Assembly: GCA_016926805.1 (NCBI GenBank)
Contig: JAFGNV010000063.1
Coordinates: 1-64,000, forward strand
Direction: 5' to 3'
Source: Anaerolineae bacterium
GTDB lineage: Bacteria > Chloroflexota > Anaerolineae > 4572-78 > J111
DNA length: 64,000 bases
Shown: positions 30,096 through 39,947 of the stretch, piece by piece
How positions within the stretch are numbered: the first letter of the stretch is position 1
Layout: each line of letters begins with the position of its first letter
Made by a program: the position numbers and the translations under genes
Notes under the pieces: model-generated
What the model saw: the letters and a program-made list of their open reading frames with translations, nothing else
Told to the model about the DNA's origin: nothing
Database searches by the model: none

Positions 30096-30794
30096 TTGGC
30101 AAAAATAACCCTGTTTGACACCTGGCCCGCAACTTCGAGTAAGTCAGAAGGTACGGCCGAAAACTGGTATGTCGAGCCATTTACCAAACAACAAGGCTGC
30201 CAGACTCCCGGCCAATGCGGCGACGACTGCGATTGTGGTTGCCCTTACAACACCATGACCGAACTCGAAGGTCTGCCCCTGATTGAAGATATTGCCAAAA
30301 TTTTCCCCAACGAATGGCTGGCGTTTATCACTTCTCCGGCAGAAGACGACGAGTACGAACCAATCCATGGCAAGCTCATCGCCCACAGCCCCAAACCAGA
30401 TGAAGTTTACGATGCCGTGGACATCGTTTTGTGGAATCAGCACGTCTACGTTTTTTTCAACGGCAACTTTGAAGCAATGAAGGCCAGCTACGGCGATAGT
30501 TGGGATCAAAAACTCAACGTCAGCACCGCCTCATCGATCTCCCGGGTAAACTCCCCAGCTCCTCCTGATCTGTCTGATGACCTTGTCGAACTGATCTATA
30601 GCGCCATCGACCAATTGTCCAATACACCCAATCTCAACGAAGCGATTCGGCGGTTGCGCCTGGCCCGGACGCGGGCCGCTGCCGCAAACGGCTCATTTGT
30701 CGACATCCTGGATAGTGCGCTTAACCAGTTGGAAACGCCCTCACCCCGAATTGACGAAGTGGTGTGGCAACTTGAAGAAAGGTTGGCAGAGTAG
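30096..30794 (+). CDS. Hypothetical protein with Cys cluster (TTG start)
   Basis: CQTPGQCGDDCDCGCPY; RBS AAAGGAACG. Confidence 0.6.
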   Translation: MAKITLFDTWPATSSKSEGTAENWYVEPFTKQQGCQTPGQCGDDCDCGCPYNTMTELEGLPLIEDIAKIFPNEWLAFITSPAEDDEYEPIHGKLIAHSPKPDEVYDAVDIVLWNQHVYVFFNGNFEAMKASYGDSWDQKLNVSTASSISRVNSPAPPDLSDDLVELIYSAIDQLSNTPNLNEAIRRLRLARTRAAAANGSFVDILDSALNQLETPSPRIDEVVWQLEERLAE

Positions 30795-30810
30795 AGGCTT
30801 TTCCTTAAAT

Positions 30811-30833
30811 ACCCCTAAAAATTGGGGGTTTTC
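30811..30833 (+). terminator. Weak intrinsic terminator
   Basis: ACCCC-taaaaatt-GGGGGTTTTC. Confidence 0.5.
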
Positions 30834-30956
30834 ATTACCCCAAAAATATGGTATACTAACCTGAGTATATCCATTTTAGCCCCTTTCTATCGTCAAAACC
30901 AACGTTCGACGCAATTCCCATACAGAAAACAAGGTGACATTAAAAACTAACTCTAT

Positions 30957-31170
30957 GAGAGAGTAAAAACAACTTCAAGGCGTACCTGGCCGTCGTTTTG
31001 CATGTAAATAACCAGGCAAAACGGCGCAGGTATGGACCACCAGCACGATACTTCATCCCTCCGGTGCCGGGGAGCAGAACAATGGTTGCATAGAGAAGAG
31101 TAAGTTGGAACCTGACTTTGATCAGGTACCATTGTGGGGGAAACGTCTAATTTCTCTTCTCACTGGTTTT
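30957..31170 (+). ncRNA. Candidate structured RNA upstream of lipB
   Basis: Hairpins TACCTG..CGTTTTGC/GCAAAACG..CAGGTA (30983-31032), CTCC/GGAG (31059-31074), GAGAAGAG/CTCTTCTC (31093-31161) enclosing TGGaACCTGA/TCAGGTaCCA. Confidence 0.5.
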
Positions 31171-31250
31171 ATCAAATTCTTCTAACAACGTTTTCAAAAT
31201 AGAATATCTGTTTAAGGGGTAAACTTTTCAACGATGAAAAGGAGAAAACC

Positions 31251-32030
31251 ATGAATGCTTCTTGTGAGATAAAGTGGCTGGGGCAGGTAGATTATGGGCA
31301 GACGTTGGAACTTCAAAAGGAATTGATAGCCAAACGGCTGGCTAATCAGATTCCCGATACCGTGCTGCTATTGGAACATCCTCCCACTTATACTATCGGG
31401 GTTGACGGCCACCGCCAGCACCTCTTAATCAGCGAGCAAGAATTTGCCCGCATGGATCTGGCCTGCTACCGGGTCAATCGAGGAGGGGGCATCTTTTATC
31501 ACAGTCCAGGTCAACTGGTGGTTTATCCCATTCTGAAATTGAGTAGAAATTGCTGCAACTACCACGATTATATCAGTTTGTTGGAAAGCGTCATTATTCA
31601 CGCGCTGGCGATGTTAAAGGTGCGCGCGTTCCGGCAGCAGGGCCAGCGAGGGATATGGGTTTTTGCCGGAAATGTTCCCGCGCCTGGCTCCGGCCAATTG
31701 GATAGCTCGGTGGCCAAAATAAGCTCAATTGGGGTGCACATTACCAGAGATAACATTTCCAGCCACGGTTTTTGGATAAATGTCAATCCAAATTTGCAAT
31801 ATTTCGACCTGATCGTGCCCGGTGGGGTCAAAGATCGCCTGGTAACCTCGCTGCAACACATTTTTCAGAAACCGGTTCAAATTGGTACAGTCATTAAGCC
31901 TGTGATACAATCCTTCTGTGAAATTTTTGAACTGGAACCTGTTACGGTTACCCCGGAACCGGCGTTGGCCAGGGGTCAGGGGCCAGTTCGGGAAGCCCTA
32001 ACTTTAAGGCCTGATGACAAATTTAATTGA
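31251..32030 (+). CDS. lipB: Octanoyltransferase
   Basis: [57 protein letters not shown]. Confidence 0.93.
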   Translation: MNASCEIKWLGQVDYGQTLELQKELIAKRLANQIPDTVLLLEHPPTYTIGVDGHRQHLLISEQEFARMDLACYRVNRGGGIFYHSPGQLVVYPILKLSRNCCNYHDYISLLESVIIHALAMLKVRAFRQQGQRGIWVFAGNVPAPGSGQLDSSVAKISSIGVHITRDNISSHGFWINVNPNLQYFDLIVPGGVKDRLVTSLQHIFQKPVQIGTVIKPVIQSFCEIFELEPVTVTPEPALARGQGPVREALTLRPDDKFN

Positions 32031-32940
32031 TCCAAAGAGTATTCCCATTCAGAACAACTTGCCCAAACGCAAACCCGAATGGTTAAAAGTTCGCCTCCCG
32101 GCCAGTGATGGCTACAGCCGGCTTAAGAAATTAATGCGGGAGAACAACTTGCACACCGTGTGTGAGGAAGCCATGTGTCCCAACATTGGCGAGTGCTGGC
32201 ACCGGGGTACGGCGACTTTTTTGCTGATGGGCGACATCTGCACCCGGTCGTGCGGCTTTTGCCATATCAAAACAGGCCGGCCCCCCGCCCTAGATGAGGA
32301 TGAACCTCGCCGTGTGGCCGAGAGCGTGGCAACGATGAACCTGAACCATTGCGTGCTGACCTCGGTTAACCGGGACGAGTTGCCTGACGGCGGCGCCCAT
32401 ATTTTTGCCAACACCATCCGCGAGATTCGCCAGCGGCTGTCTCACTGCACTATCGAGGTGCTCATCCCCGATTTTAAAGGGGATGGCGATGCTCTACAAA
32501 AAGTGATGGACGCCCGGCCCGAAATTTTGAACCACAACGCTGAAACCGTGCCCCGACTTTATCGCACGGTGCGCCCCCAGGCCAATTATCAGCGTTCGCT
32601 CAAGGTGCTGGCAATGGCCAGAGAAATGGACCCCGGCACCATCACCAAAACCGGCATAATGGTTGGCCTGGGTGAAACCAAAGAAGAAGTTCTGGCCGTG
32701 ATGCGCGATTTGCGGGACAACAACGTGGACATTCTGACCATTGGCCAGTACCTGCGCCCTTCATCGTTGTACCTGCCCATCTATCGTTATGTTCACCCCG
32801 ACGAATTTCAGGAATTTCACGATGTGGGTATGGCTATGGGATTTCGCTGGGTAGAAAGTGGCCCGCTGGTTCGCAGCAGTTACCACGCCGAGGGACAGGC
32901 CAAGGCCATGGCCATACCGGCGCGGCAACTTTCAACATAG
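32014..32940 (+). CDS. lipA: Lipoyl synthase
   Basis: [41 protein letters not shown]; overlaps lipB end by 17 nt. Confidence 0.97.
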   Translation: MTNLIDPKSIPIQNNLPKRKPEWLKVRLPASDGYSRLKKLMRENNLHTVCEEAMCPNIGECWHRGTATFLLMGDICTRSCGFCHIKTGRPPALDEDEPRRVAESVATMNLNHCVLTSVNRDELPDGGAHIFANTIREIRQRLSHCTIEVLIPDFKGDGDALQKVMDARPEILNHNAETVPRLYRTVRPQANYQRSLKVLAMAREMDPGTITKTGIMVGLGETKEEVLAVMRDLRDNNVDILTIGQYLRPSSLYLPIYRYVHPDEFQEFHDVGMAMGFRWVESGPLVRSSYHAEGQAKAMAIPARQLST

Positions 32941-32946
32941 CCTCTC

Positions 32947-33921
32947 TCACATCGAACCGCGTTCCATCTCAAAACCGGCAGCGGCGAGCATTTGCCTGAC
33001 CTGATCCGTCCCAACCTCGTCGGGAATTTCCCACACCTTGTCTAATATGTCGAACCGCCGCCCCCGAATATTTTTTATCGCGGCCAGCATCTCCTGAAAA
33101 GACCCGCCGGACACCACAAACGGGAACACGCCTACCCGAATCCGAATGCGGTCACCGCCAGGCCGGTTGGCCGGAGTTGGGGAACGGGTTGAACCGGCTA
33201 ACGGCGCCACAACCGGCGCAGCTTCGTCGTTGGCAAAATCATCAGGAGGTGGCGGCGGCTCATGCTCCCACCAATCAGGGGGTTCGGGTGGGGATGGCAG
33301 GGGTTCATTTTTCAGCCAATCGGGAGGTTGAAAAGGAACGGCATCATCATCAATAAAGAAGTCTGGCTCTTCAAAAGGAGGTGGCTCATCGATCTCTCCA
33401 AATCGGAGTGGCTCCATGGGCGGCACCGGGGAGTGGGGAATTTTCTCCGCGCCTTCAAGGGAATATCCGGCGGCCTGAAGCATGCCCTGAACAACGTCCA
33501 GATCACCCGGAATCTCCCAGATTTTGGCCTCACCGTCATAACGGCGACCGGGTAAACTTTTGACCACGGCCAACATCTCCTGAAAGCTGCCGCCCACCAC
33601 GGCTAGGTGATGCCCCGCCACCATCACCCGAACCCGGTCACCGCCAGGTTGAGACGGCAGGAACTGGTCGCCGGCGATGGATTCGGTTATCGGCGTTTCC
33701 CCTTCCAGAGAATACCCGCTCATTTCGAGTTGCCGCCGTACCTCTGGCAGCGGACCCGGTAATTGCCACACCTTCAACTCGCTCACAAAGCGACGACCGT
33801 TAATTTGTTTGACCGCCGCCAACATGTCATAAAATTCGCCACCCACCACATTGAAGGCTTTACCTTCAATATGAACCCGAATACGATCTTTATCAGCCAT
33901 TTGGCAAAACCTTTCTACCAA
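32947..33921 (-). CDS. Hypothetical protein with three repeated HARP-like modules
   Basis: Three copies of (F/L)xVVxGxFxxMLAxxKxxxGRRxxxxxKxWxxPx..vxxxLxxxGyxxE; likely start at 33900 (MADKDRIRV). Confidence 0.7.
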   Translation of the reverse strand: MVERFCQMADKDRIRVHIEGKAFNVVGGEFYDMLAAVKQINGRRFVSELKVWQLPGPLPEVRRQLEMSGYSLEGETPITESIAGDQFLPSQPGGDRVRVMVAGHHLAVVGGSFQEMLAVVKSLPGRRYDGEAKIWEIPGDLDVVQGMLQAAGYSLEGAEKIPHSPVPPMEPLRFGEIDEPPPFEEPDFFIDDDAVPFQPPDWLKNEPLPSPPEPPDWWEHEPPPPPDDFANDEAAPVVAPLAGSTRSPTPANRPGGDRIRIRVGVFPFVVSGGSFQEMLAAIKNIRGRRFDILDKVWEIPDEVGTDQVRQMLAAAGFEMERGSM

Positions 33922-33923
33922 CC

Positions 33924-34832
33924 ATGGATGCGGAAATAATTGGTCTCATTGCTATCAGAAGCGAAGCGCGCCCCCTGCTCAACTCTATTGATGTCACAAT
34001 GTCAGCAGAACATATCCAGGCCCGTTTCCACCAGGGCCACCTGGCCGGACAGCCGGTTGTGCTGGCCGAAGTAGGGCCGGGCAAGGTGCAAACCGCAGCC
34101 GTTACCCAGCACCTGATTGACCATTATCGCACTGGCCTGATGGTGAGCTGCGGTTCGGCCGGTGCGCTCTCCCCGGCCTTACAGATTGGTGATGTGATTC
34201 TGGCCAAGCGCATAACCATGCACGATGTCGGCCTATACGCGAATAACAGGTTTCAACATCTGGGTTTTTACGACTACACTCACCCCGACGGGCTGCACTT
34301 CCACCGCGCCCTCGTTGTTGATCCGGCGCTGCTGGCCACAGCCCGGCAAGCTGCCGCCGCCCTTAACTGGCCCAGGACCCCTCCCGCAATCCACATCGGC
34401 GGTCTGGCCAGTGGCGATCAGGTGATGGCCGATAATGTCAAGAAACAGTGGTTGTACAACACTTTTGATGCGCTGGCGATTGATATGGAATCCGGCGCAA
34501 TGGCCCAGGTGGCTTCTCTCAACCAGGTCCCCTGGCTGGCCATTCGGGCGATTAGTGACAACGCCGACGCCACGCTTGATTTTGGCCAATTAGACTTCAT
34601 CAGCTATAGCGATGCGCCGGGCGGCAGATACAGCCAACTCCAAAAAGCTGCGCGGGTTATTGTTAACATGGCTCAAAAACCGTCCCGACTCACCTCGGCT
34701 TTAAAATTTCGACAGGCCATGCGGCGCGCTGCGGAGAATGCGGCCCGGGTGACCATCGCCACTATTGCTACTAAAAAACTGCCGGTGGGTGGGGGAGGTG
34801 TCCCCCCATCAGTTTCTTTTCCGATTGAATAA
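33924..34832 (+). CDS. MTA/SAH nucleosidase-like phosphorylase superfamily protein
   Basis: GLIAIRSEARPLL, VGPGKVQTAAVTQHLI, SCGSAGALSPALQIGDV, IDMESGAMAQVA, AIRAISDNAD. Confidence 0.85.
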   Translation: MDAEIIGLIAIRSEARPLLNSIDVTMSAEHIQARFHQGHLAGQPVVLAEVGPGKVQTAAVTQHLIDHYRTGLMVSCGSAGALSPALQIGDVILAKRITMHDVGLYANNRFQHLGFYDYTHPDGLHFHRALVVDPALLATARQAAAALNWPRTPPAIHIGGLASGDQVMADNVKKQWLYNTFDALAIDMESGAMAQVASLNQVPWLAIRAISDNADATLDFGQLDFISYSDAPGGRYSQLQKAARVIVNMAQKPSRLTSALKFRQAMRRAAENAARVTIATIATKKLPVGGGGVPPSVSFPIE

Positions 34833-34863
34833 GGCCCCGCCTCAGATTCAATAAACTATAACA

Positions 34864-34898
34864 AAAACGCCCCGGTACGGGTTGTACTGAGGCGCTTG
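34864..34898. terminator. Bidirectional hairpin terminator-like element
   Basis: AAAACGCCcCGGTAC-gggtt-GTACtGaGGCGcTT between convergent genes. Confidence 0.55.
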
Positions 34899-34916
34899 TG
34901 CTCATTTATCACCAAC

Positions 34917-35447
34917 TCACTCCCACAAAATATATTTTCCCCAGGCCTGCTTGGCTTCGACGCTGGACAGGGTGGCAACCGCCAGGTAACGGGGTCGCCT
35001 GGGTGGGGCCGACAATTTCATGTTGGCCTCCTCCGGAGTCCGGTTGCCCTTGCGCCCATTGCATCTTTCACAGGCGGTCACCACATTTTCCCAGGTGGTC
35101 TTGCCCCCGCGAGATCTCGGAATAACGTGATCTACGGTTAAATATTTGCGCGGAGGCGTTGTGCCACAGTACTGGCAGGTGTAATAGTCGCGTGACAACA
35201 CCCCGCGCCGGGTGACAGGCAGGGAAATTCGAGGCGGTATCTTGACAAAGTACACCAGACGAATAACCAGCGGCACCGGCAGACAGCAACTCTCCGAACG
35301 GAGTTTTGCTTCGGCCGCCTCAACCAGTTCCGCCTTTTCCTTGAGCAACAATACCACCGCCCGCTTCACCGAAACCACATTCAGCGGTTCGTAGGTTGCA
35401 TTTAGAACTAAAACGTCTCCCACCAGAGTGCCTCCTTTATAACTCAA
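34917..35447 (-). CDS. HNH endonuclease
   Basis: CQYCGTTPPRKYLTVDHVIPRSRGGKTTWENVVTACERCNGRKGNRTPEEA; likely GTG start at 35423. Confidence 0.9.
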   Translation of the reverse strand: MSYKGGTLVGDVLVLNATYEPLNVVSVKRAVVLLLKEKAELVEAAEAKLRSESCCLPVPLVIRLVYFVKIPPRISLPVTRRGVLSRDYYTCQYCGTTPPRKYLTVDHVIPRSRGGKTTWENVVTACERCNGRKGNRTPEEANMKLSAPPRRPRYLAVATLSSVEAKQAWGKYILWE

Positions 35448-35634
35448 GGGGAGTAATCGGCTAACATTATAGCAAAGTCGATTTAAAGGGTCAAGTAAAA
35501 TTTGTCAATTTATTACTACTAGATATGGATACTGTTACAGCTATCCCCCCTATATCTGGGAGACATCAGAAACAGTCAAAGACTGTCAGAGGCTTTGTCA
35601 AAAAAACAAAAGCCTTGTATATTTGGGTAAACAC

Positions 35635-35719
35635 GGGTCTGTTCCAAATTTTGGATAGATCAGGGGGAAAACACCCCCCGGCCTGCGGCGCAATGCGTTC
35701 TAAAATTGGGGACTCATCC
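35635..35719. mobile_element. MITE-like element C, copy 2 (85 bp) with 8-bp direct flanks GTAAACAC
   Basis: GGGTCTGTTCCAAATTTT...AAAATTGGGGACTCATCC; GTAAACAC at 35627-35634 and 35720-35727. Confidence 0.75.
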
Positions 35720-35751
35720 GTAAACACTCACTCAATTGATTGGAGAAAAAA

Positions 35752-36081
35752 ATGGCAACTTCCGTACCTATCACCGATGCCAGTTTTGACGCCGAAGTAT
35801 TGAAGTGTGATATTCCGGTGCTGGTTGATTTTTGGGCGGAGTGGTGCGGCCCCTGCAAAACAATTGCGCCCACCCTGGAAGAGATTGCCGCCGAAAATGA
35901 AAATCGGCTTAAGGTTACCAAGCTAGATGTTGACGCCAACCCCCTGGCGGCGAGTCATTACTCTGTGTTGAGCATTCCCACCCTCATTCTTTTCAAGTTT
36001 GGCCAGCCCGTTGAATACATCGTCGGCGCCCAACCTAAAAAGGCTATCCTGGATAAAATAACGCCTTATCTGGACGAATAA
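35752..36081 (+). CDS. Thioredoxin
   Basis: VLVDFWAEWCGPCKTIAPTLEEIA, SIPTLILFKFGQP. Confidence 0.96.
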   Translation: MATSVPITDASFDAEVLKCDIPVLVDFWAEWCGPCKTIAPTLEEIAAENENRLKVTKLDVDANPLAASHYSVLSIPTLILFKFGQPVEYIVGAQPKKAILDKITPYLDE

Positions 36082-36084
36082 GCC

Positions 36085-37767
36085 TCATTCTTTGAACACT
36101 ACCGGCAGGTAAGTTTGATAAGGCCCGGCGGCAATGCTGACCTCGTCGATAAAAATATTGGCCCCTGCGCCGCCGTTGTAACTGAAATTAACGCCGACAC
36201 TGCCGGTATACACGTCAGTGGCACCCAATGCCATGATAAAGTGGGTCCACTCCCCAACCGCCTCAAGCGTACGGGTTTGCTGCGGGTTTAAATCTGTTGC
36301 TCCCAACCATGTTGTACCAACACCTTCTCCCAAAAATTCAACCGTAAATGGGACATCATTTTGGTACCACAACGAGAGCAAGGGCCGCTGCATGCCCGTG
36401 ACCACCCCCGTCTGAGAAACGTTGACCGCGTTTGACAACCGCAAACTGCCATGGCCCGTGTGCCGGTCAAGCGTCGAAACGCCGGCCGCCGCGCCATCGC
36501 TCACGCTCCAGTCAGATAGGTCTGTTTCAAAATCGTTGTTGCGGATGGCCTGCTCAACGTCGGTGGGGCGGAGGGTGATGGTCAAATAACCTGCGCCACC
36601 GGGCGGAACTGTCACGGCGGCGGCAGGCGGGGCCACCAGACCGTTGAAATTGTTGGCGATTACCTCAAAATCGCCGGGGCCGGTAACCAGGTTAAACTGG
36701 CCGCCACTACTAATGGTGGATGTTGTTGTACTGCTCACCATCACCGTGACTCCGCTCAAACCCATCCCGGCATGGTCGGTCACTTGGCCGGTTACTACGT
36801 TACCCACCAGCACACTGGTTTCAACCCATAAGCCGGGCAAATCCAGGGTTCCATCGGTTTGCCAGGTGCGCGCCCGGATGGTGTAGGTATGACCGGCCTG
36901 TCCCATAAAAGAGCCGCTGGTGCTCTGATTGGTTTTGTCCTGCAAAGTGATCCAATCACCCCCGGCCTGATCCTGGTACTGCACTTCGTACCCTTTGATA
37001 GACGGGCCAGGGGCCGGGCTGGCCCAATTAGCATTTATCAGCAGGCCGGTAGTCGAGGCGTTCAGGGTGGTAGTTGGGCCGGGCAGAACATATTCCAGGC
37101 GAGCATCCTCAAAAAAGACCATGTCCAAATCGGTATGATTGTAAGAGTCATTTTCAGGGGCATCCACTTTGGCAAACACGGTCATGGCGTTGCCTTCGGC
37201 CGTTGCGGCCACCTGCATGCCGACCCAGGCTTTATCATCGGCATCGGTATTGCTCCAGATAACATCGGGACTGGTAGGGTCGGTGCCGCCGTAGGGGTCA
37301 ATCCCTACCTGCTTGACCATAACCCCATTGGTGTCGGAGTAACCCGGCCCGCGCCAGAAGGTGGCCATTTTGATAAAGAATTTATAGCCATTGCCACGGC
37401 TCAAACTGCTAACCTGCTGGTAAACCCCGGCGTCGTACTCGTAAGAAGACCACATCACCTGGGAGGCATCGCCTTCGATAAAATAATCATACCCGCCAAA
37501 GGCACTGGCAAATTGGGCCGAACTCATCCAGTGCAGTTTGGAAGCATTACCACTGCCGGGATAGGTAGTTTCATCAAGGTAAAAATGGGACCAACCGTCG
37601 GCAATTTTTTCATACTGGCCGTTCCACACCCGGTCAGGAATGTCATTAAAGGGTTTGTTGAAACCGCCGTTAGTCAAAAGATTGGTGGCGATAATGGTGA
37701 GGGGCAAAATTCCGAGGAGAATCAATAAACTACTGAGAACAACAATAATTGATTTAAGACGCTGCAT
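36085..37767 (-). CDS. Secreted multi-domain protein with carboxypeptidase-regulatory-like domain and YLPVVFKE tail
   Basis: Signal peptide; VTGQVTDHAGMGLSGVTVMVS; C-terminus YQTYLPVVFKE. Confidence 0.75.
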   Translation of the reverse strand: MQRLKSIIVVLSSLLILLGILPLTIIATNLLTNGGFNKPFNDIPDRVWNGQYEKIADGWSHFYLDETTYPGSGNASKLHWMSSAQFASAFGGYDYFIEGDASQVMWSSYEYDAGVYQQVSSLSRGNGYKFFIKMATFWRGPGYSDTNGVMVKQVGIDPYGGTDPTSPDVIWSNTDADDKAWVGMQVAATAEGNAMTVFAKVDAPENDSYNHTDLDMVFFEDARLEYVLPGPTTTLNASTTGLLINANWASPAPGPSIKGYEVQYQDQAGGDWITLQDKTNQSTSGSFMGQAGHTYTIRARTWQTDGTLDLPGLWVETSVLVGNVVTGQVTDHAGMGLSGVTVMVSSTTTSTISSGGQFNLVTGPGDFEVIANNFNGLVAPPAAAVTVPPGGAGYLTITLRPTDVEQAIRNNDFETDLSDWSVSDGAAAGVSTLDRHTGHGSLRLSNAVNVSQTGVVTGMQRPLLSLWYQNDVPFTVEFLGEGVGTTWLGATDLNPQQTRTLEAVGEWTHFIMALGATDVYTGSVGVNFSYNGGAGANIFIDEVSIAAGPYQTYLPVVFKE

Positions 37768-37891
37768 AAATCTTCCCTTTTGCCTATATTGCTTCCCTCC
37801 CCCTTCCGATATTTTTACTGAGTATCCTATGTGATACGCTTCCGAAAAACAATGGGACTTCTCTCCTTTTTAGCATAGTCTTTTCGTCCTA

Positions 37892-37920
37892 TAAAAAACC
37901 GCCGGCAATTGCCAGCGGTT
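37892..37920 (-). terminator. Intrinsic terminator downstream of rimO
   Basis: Minus strand AACCGCtGGCAATTGCCgGCGGTTTTTTAT. Confidence 0.75.
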
Positions 37921-37945
37921 GACGTTTTTTCCAGAGTCCAGCCAG

Positions 37946-39322
37946 TTATAACACCAGTATCGGCTCATTGGCGGGGATGGCCACCAGATCGTATTCCAGC
38001 GCACCGGTGACCAATACCGGGATCATTTGCCCCACCGGCAATTCTTTTTCCACCATCACCAAACCATCGATTTCCGGCGCATCACGATAACTGCGGGCCA
38101 TACTGACTCCATCACCCATACCTTCAACCAGCACTTCCAATTTTTGGCCGACCAGTTGCTGATTGCGGACCAGTGAGATGGGCTGCTGCAGGGCCATCAA
38201 CCGTTCCCAACGCGCTTGTTTGGTTTCTTCGTCAATCTGGCCGGGCAGGTCAAAAGCGGGCGTCCCTGGCTCCGGCGAAAAGATGAACGCGCCAACCCGG
38301 TCGAACTGGACTTGCTGCATAAAATCGAGCAAACCTTGAAACTCGGTTTTCGTTTCACTGGGATATCCAACAATGAAGGTGGTGCGCAAAACGGCGTCAG
38401 GCATGATCTGGCGGTAATGTTCAATCCAACGCAGAAGTTTGTCTACGTTGTGGGGGCGGCGCATGCGTTTGAGGGTGTCGGGATAGCCGTGTTGCAGCGG
38501 CAGGTCAAGGTAAGGAATAATTTGCGGATGAGTCGCCATCACCTCAACCAGCCGGTCACTGGCATGGCCGGGGTAGGCATACATCAGACGAAGCCATGTA
38601 ACTTCCGGCGCGGCAGCCACCATCTGTTCCAGTAACAAAGGCAAACCATCCAGCTCACCCCAATCGCGGCCATAAGCGGTGGTATCCTGGGCAATGATGA
38701 TGATTTCCTGAACGCCCGCCGCAACCAATCGCCGGGTTTCGGCCAGAATGTGTTCACGGGGCCGGCTGCGATTGAGGCCCTTGAAGCCGGGAATGGTGCA
38801 AAAAGCGCATGGCGCGGAGCAGCCGTCGCTGATTTTCAGGTAGGCGCTGGCCCGGCCAAATGCCACCTGCTGCCGGTTAAGGGCGATAGTTTCCGGGGCG
38901 ACATCACCCGTTTCGGGCAGGTGGTAAAGCGGCGCAGGACGTTTCTTGGCGCGCAGTTTTTGGATGAAGGGTACAATATCGGCCCAGGCCCGTGTGCCGA
39001 TGAGACCATCCAGACCTCTAACCTGCTCCGCTACCTCGCGGCCAAAACGTTGGGCCATGCAACCGGCGGCAATGAGCAACTGGTTTTTCCTTTTCCGGGC
39101 AGCCAGCGCTTGCAGCGCTCCCATCGACTCGTCTTTGGCGGCCTGTAAAAAGCCGCAAGTGTTAACAATTAACACATCGGCCCGGCGTGGGTCGGCGGTG
39201 TAGCGATAGTTGGCTTGCCCCAGCATCTCGGTGATGCCTTCGCTATCGTATTCGTTTTTGGGGCAACCGAGGGTCAAGAGAAAAAAGGTCGGTTCTTTTG
39301 GTTTGTTTTGTTTTTTGGCCAT
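37946..39322 (-). CDS. rimO: Ribosomal protein S12 methylthiotransferase (RimO-like)
   Basis: FFLLTLGCPKNEYDSEGITEML, YLKISDGCSAPCAFCTIPGFKGLNRSR, TRAM-like C-terminus. Confidence 0.92.
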   Translation of the reverse strand: MAKKQNKPKEPTFFLLTLGCPKNEYDSEGITEMLGQANYRYTADPRRADVLIVNTCGFLQAAKDESMGALQALAARKRKNQLLIAAGCMAQRFGREVAEQVRGLDGLIGTRAWADIVPFIQKLRAKKRPAPLYHLPETGDVAPETIALNRQQVAFGRASAYLKISDGCSAPCAFCTIPGFKGLNRSRPREHILAETRRLVAAGVQEIIIIAQDTTAYGRDWGELDGLPLLLEQMVAAAPEVTWLRLMYAYPGHASDRLVEVMATHPQIIPYLDLPLQHGYPDTLKRMRRPHNVDKLLRWIEHYRQIMPDAVLRTTFIVGYPSETKTEFQGLLDFMQQVQFDRVGAFIFSPEPGTPAFDLPGQIDEETKQARWERLMALQQPISLVRNQQLVGQKLEVLVEGMGDGVSMARSYRDAPEIDGLVMVEKELPVGQMIPVLVTGALEYDLVAIPANEPILVL

Positions 39323-39616
39323 CAGTAATTGAAAAACAAAACCGGGCGTGGCCCGGCAAAGAAAGTGATGAAGCAAACATACCATAAAATTCAGTTTTGA
39401 CAATTCTGCAAAGCCAACTTATTTTCTGTCCTACTTCAATTGTTTCTCAATAAAAAGCCTCTGACAAGCTGGGAACAGGCAAACTTTATAAATTGAACCT
39501 TAAAAAATGTCGGAGGGTATTGATATTCGTATTAATCTATGTTAAAAATATTAATGTTTATTATTAGTTGATGTCAGGAATATTTACGATGATCAGTACC
39601 AGAACAAGGTGATTCA

Positions 39617-39937
39617 ATGAAAACAGCCAAAACTTACAAATTCAGTCAAATCACGCTCAACCAAATTAGCGACCTGGCCAAATGGTTACCCGCAGAAAGC
39701 GCTACCCACGCTATTGAGATAGCCATCTCTAATTTGCACTCGCAGATTAGAACAGAAGTTGAATTGGACAATGACGAATTAAGTGACCTGATTGGCTTGG
39801 TTTCGCAGGAGCTACAAGACCGGCGAAAAATCACCAACCCTCCCCTTGATACCACCCACGAAATATCCCAACTGAAGACATTGCTGGCCAAACTCAATGC
39901 CTGCTTTGGTGACTATGCCAACTTGCGCCGGCTCTAA
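39617..39937 (+). CDS. Hypothetical protein
   Basis: 106 aa ORF, no recognised domain. Confidence 0.5.
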   Translation: MKTAKTYKFSQITLNQISDLAKWLPAESATHAIEIAISNLHSQIRTEVELDNDELSDLIGLVSQELQDRRKITNPPLDTTHEISQLKTLLAKLNACFGDYANLRRL

Positions 39938-39947
39938 TGTAATTGAA

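Noticed and set aside
34917-35447. HNH gene as part of a HEARO/IscB-type RNA-guided system
   Set aside because: Small stand-alone HNH protein with no RuvC, bridge helix or adjacent omega-RNA-like structure.
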